This document shows positions 40,876-40,986 of a DNA stretch of 40,986 nucleotides, piece by piece. The notes under the pieces are model-generated. The model was not told where the DNA came from. It saw only the letters and a list, made by a program, of their open reading frames with translations, and did not search any database. Source of the stretch: Eubacterium sp. Lineage in GTDB: Bacteria > Bacillota > Clostridia > Lachnospirales > Lachnospiraceae. The stretch covers positions 1-40,986 of the forward strand of contig JAETSX010000029.1 of assembly GCA_021769425.1 (NCBI GenBank), in the 5' to 3' direction. Numbering within the stretch: position 1 is the stretch's first letter; each line of letters starts with the position of its first letter. The position numbers and the translations under genes are program-made.

Positions 40876-40986
40876 CTTTTTCCTGCTTTTTTATAAATGG
40901 GTATACTTTAATAAGCCATTCCGCATGGCTTAAAACTTCGTTTTGGAATCTCAAAAATCAGGCGCTTTTCAGCGGGAATAAATGTG
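40876..40986. other. Unassigned right end of the window
   Basis: AT-rich sequence with AAGCCATtccgcATGGCTT, a 7-bp inverted repeat near 40914-40932. A 25-codon open stretch on the minus strand (40908 to the edge) may be the end of a gene beyond the window. No function can be given. Confidence 0.25.

Noticed and set aside
40908-40986. Partial minus-strand coding sequence at the right edge
   Set aside because: Only about 25 codons are visible, with no motif and no way to judge from inside the window.

Overview
The window looks like chromosome of a low-to-mid GC, spore-forming-lineage Clostridia, most likely a Lachnospiraceae member. The evidence is the protein style (FtsK/SpoIIIE, a SpoIID-like protein, Fhs and FolD, ATP-type PckA, a DUF815 ATPase, a ParB-like/BMP fusion), strong AGGAGG-type ribosome sites, and Firmicute-type autoregulatory leaders for ribosomal protein genes. 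No species can be named from the sequence alone.

Layout. 1-113 is the 3' end of a group II intron (domains V and VI). It sits just upstream of thrC, which has a perfect consensus promoter. A minus-strand pair (CheY-like regulator plus MshEN/CheX-like protein) diverges from a small membrane protein; citrate synthase (minus) and pckA (plus) follow. Next come an L,D-transpeptidase with Ig-like repeats, a probable 6S RNA, a SpoIID-like protein, YihY and the DNA translocase FtsK/SpoIIIE. Then fhs-folD (one-carbon metabolism) with a zinc-ribbon/TPR membrane protein, pheA, and a polyphosphate block (DUF815 ATPase, Ppx/GppA, Ppk1, HAD phosphatase). A broken GNAT gene and a minus-strand PHP phosphoesterase come next.

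The translation block is infC-rpmI-rplT (L20-type attenuated leader, AUU start for infC), then rpsO (candidate S15 leader) and pnp (long structured leader). After that is a response regulator / ABC transporter / histidine kinase locus with a four-repeat operator in front of the transporter. The window ends with a cytoplasmic ParB-like/BMP fusion, a metallophosphoesterase, and a decayed stretch holding an orphan promoter and a truncated conjugation-ATPase fragment.

The most unusual non-coding signal is a dispersed family of about 78-bp elements made of consecutive hairpins. There are six copies at four intergenic loci (1877-1954, 5223-5370 twice, about 16930-16985, 20825-20980 twice), and base changes in their stems are partly compensatory. 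Other points to follow are the ParB-like/BMP fusion, the CheY/MshEN-CheX pair, the pnp leader, the four-box operator of the ABC locus, and the orphan promoter whose -35 box is half of a palindrome. No CRISPR array, rRNA, tRNA or intact transposase was seen.
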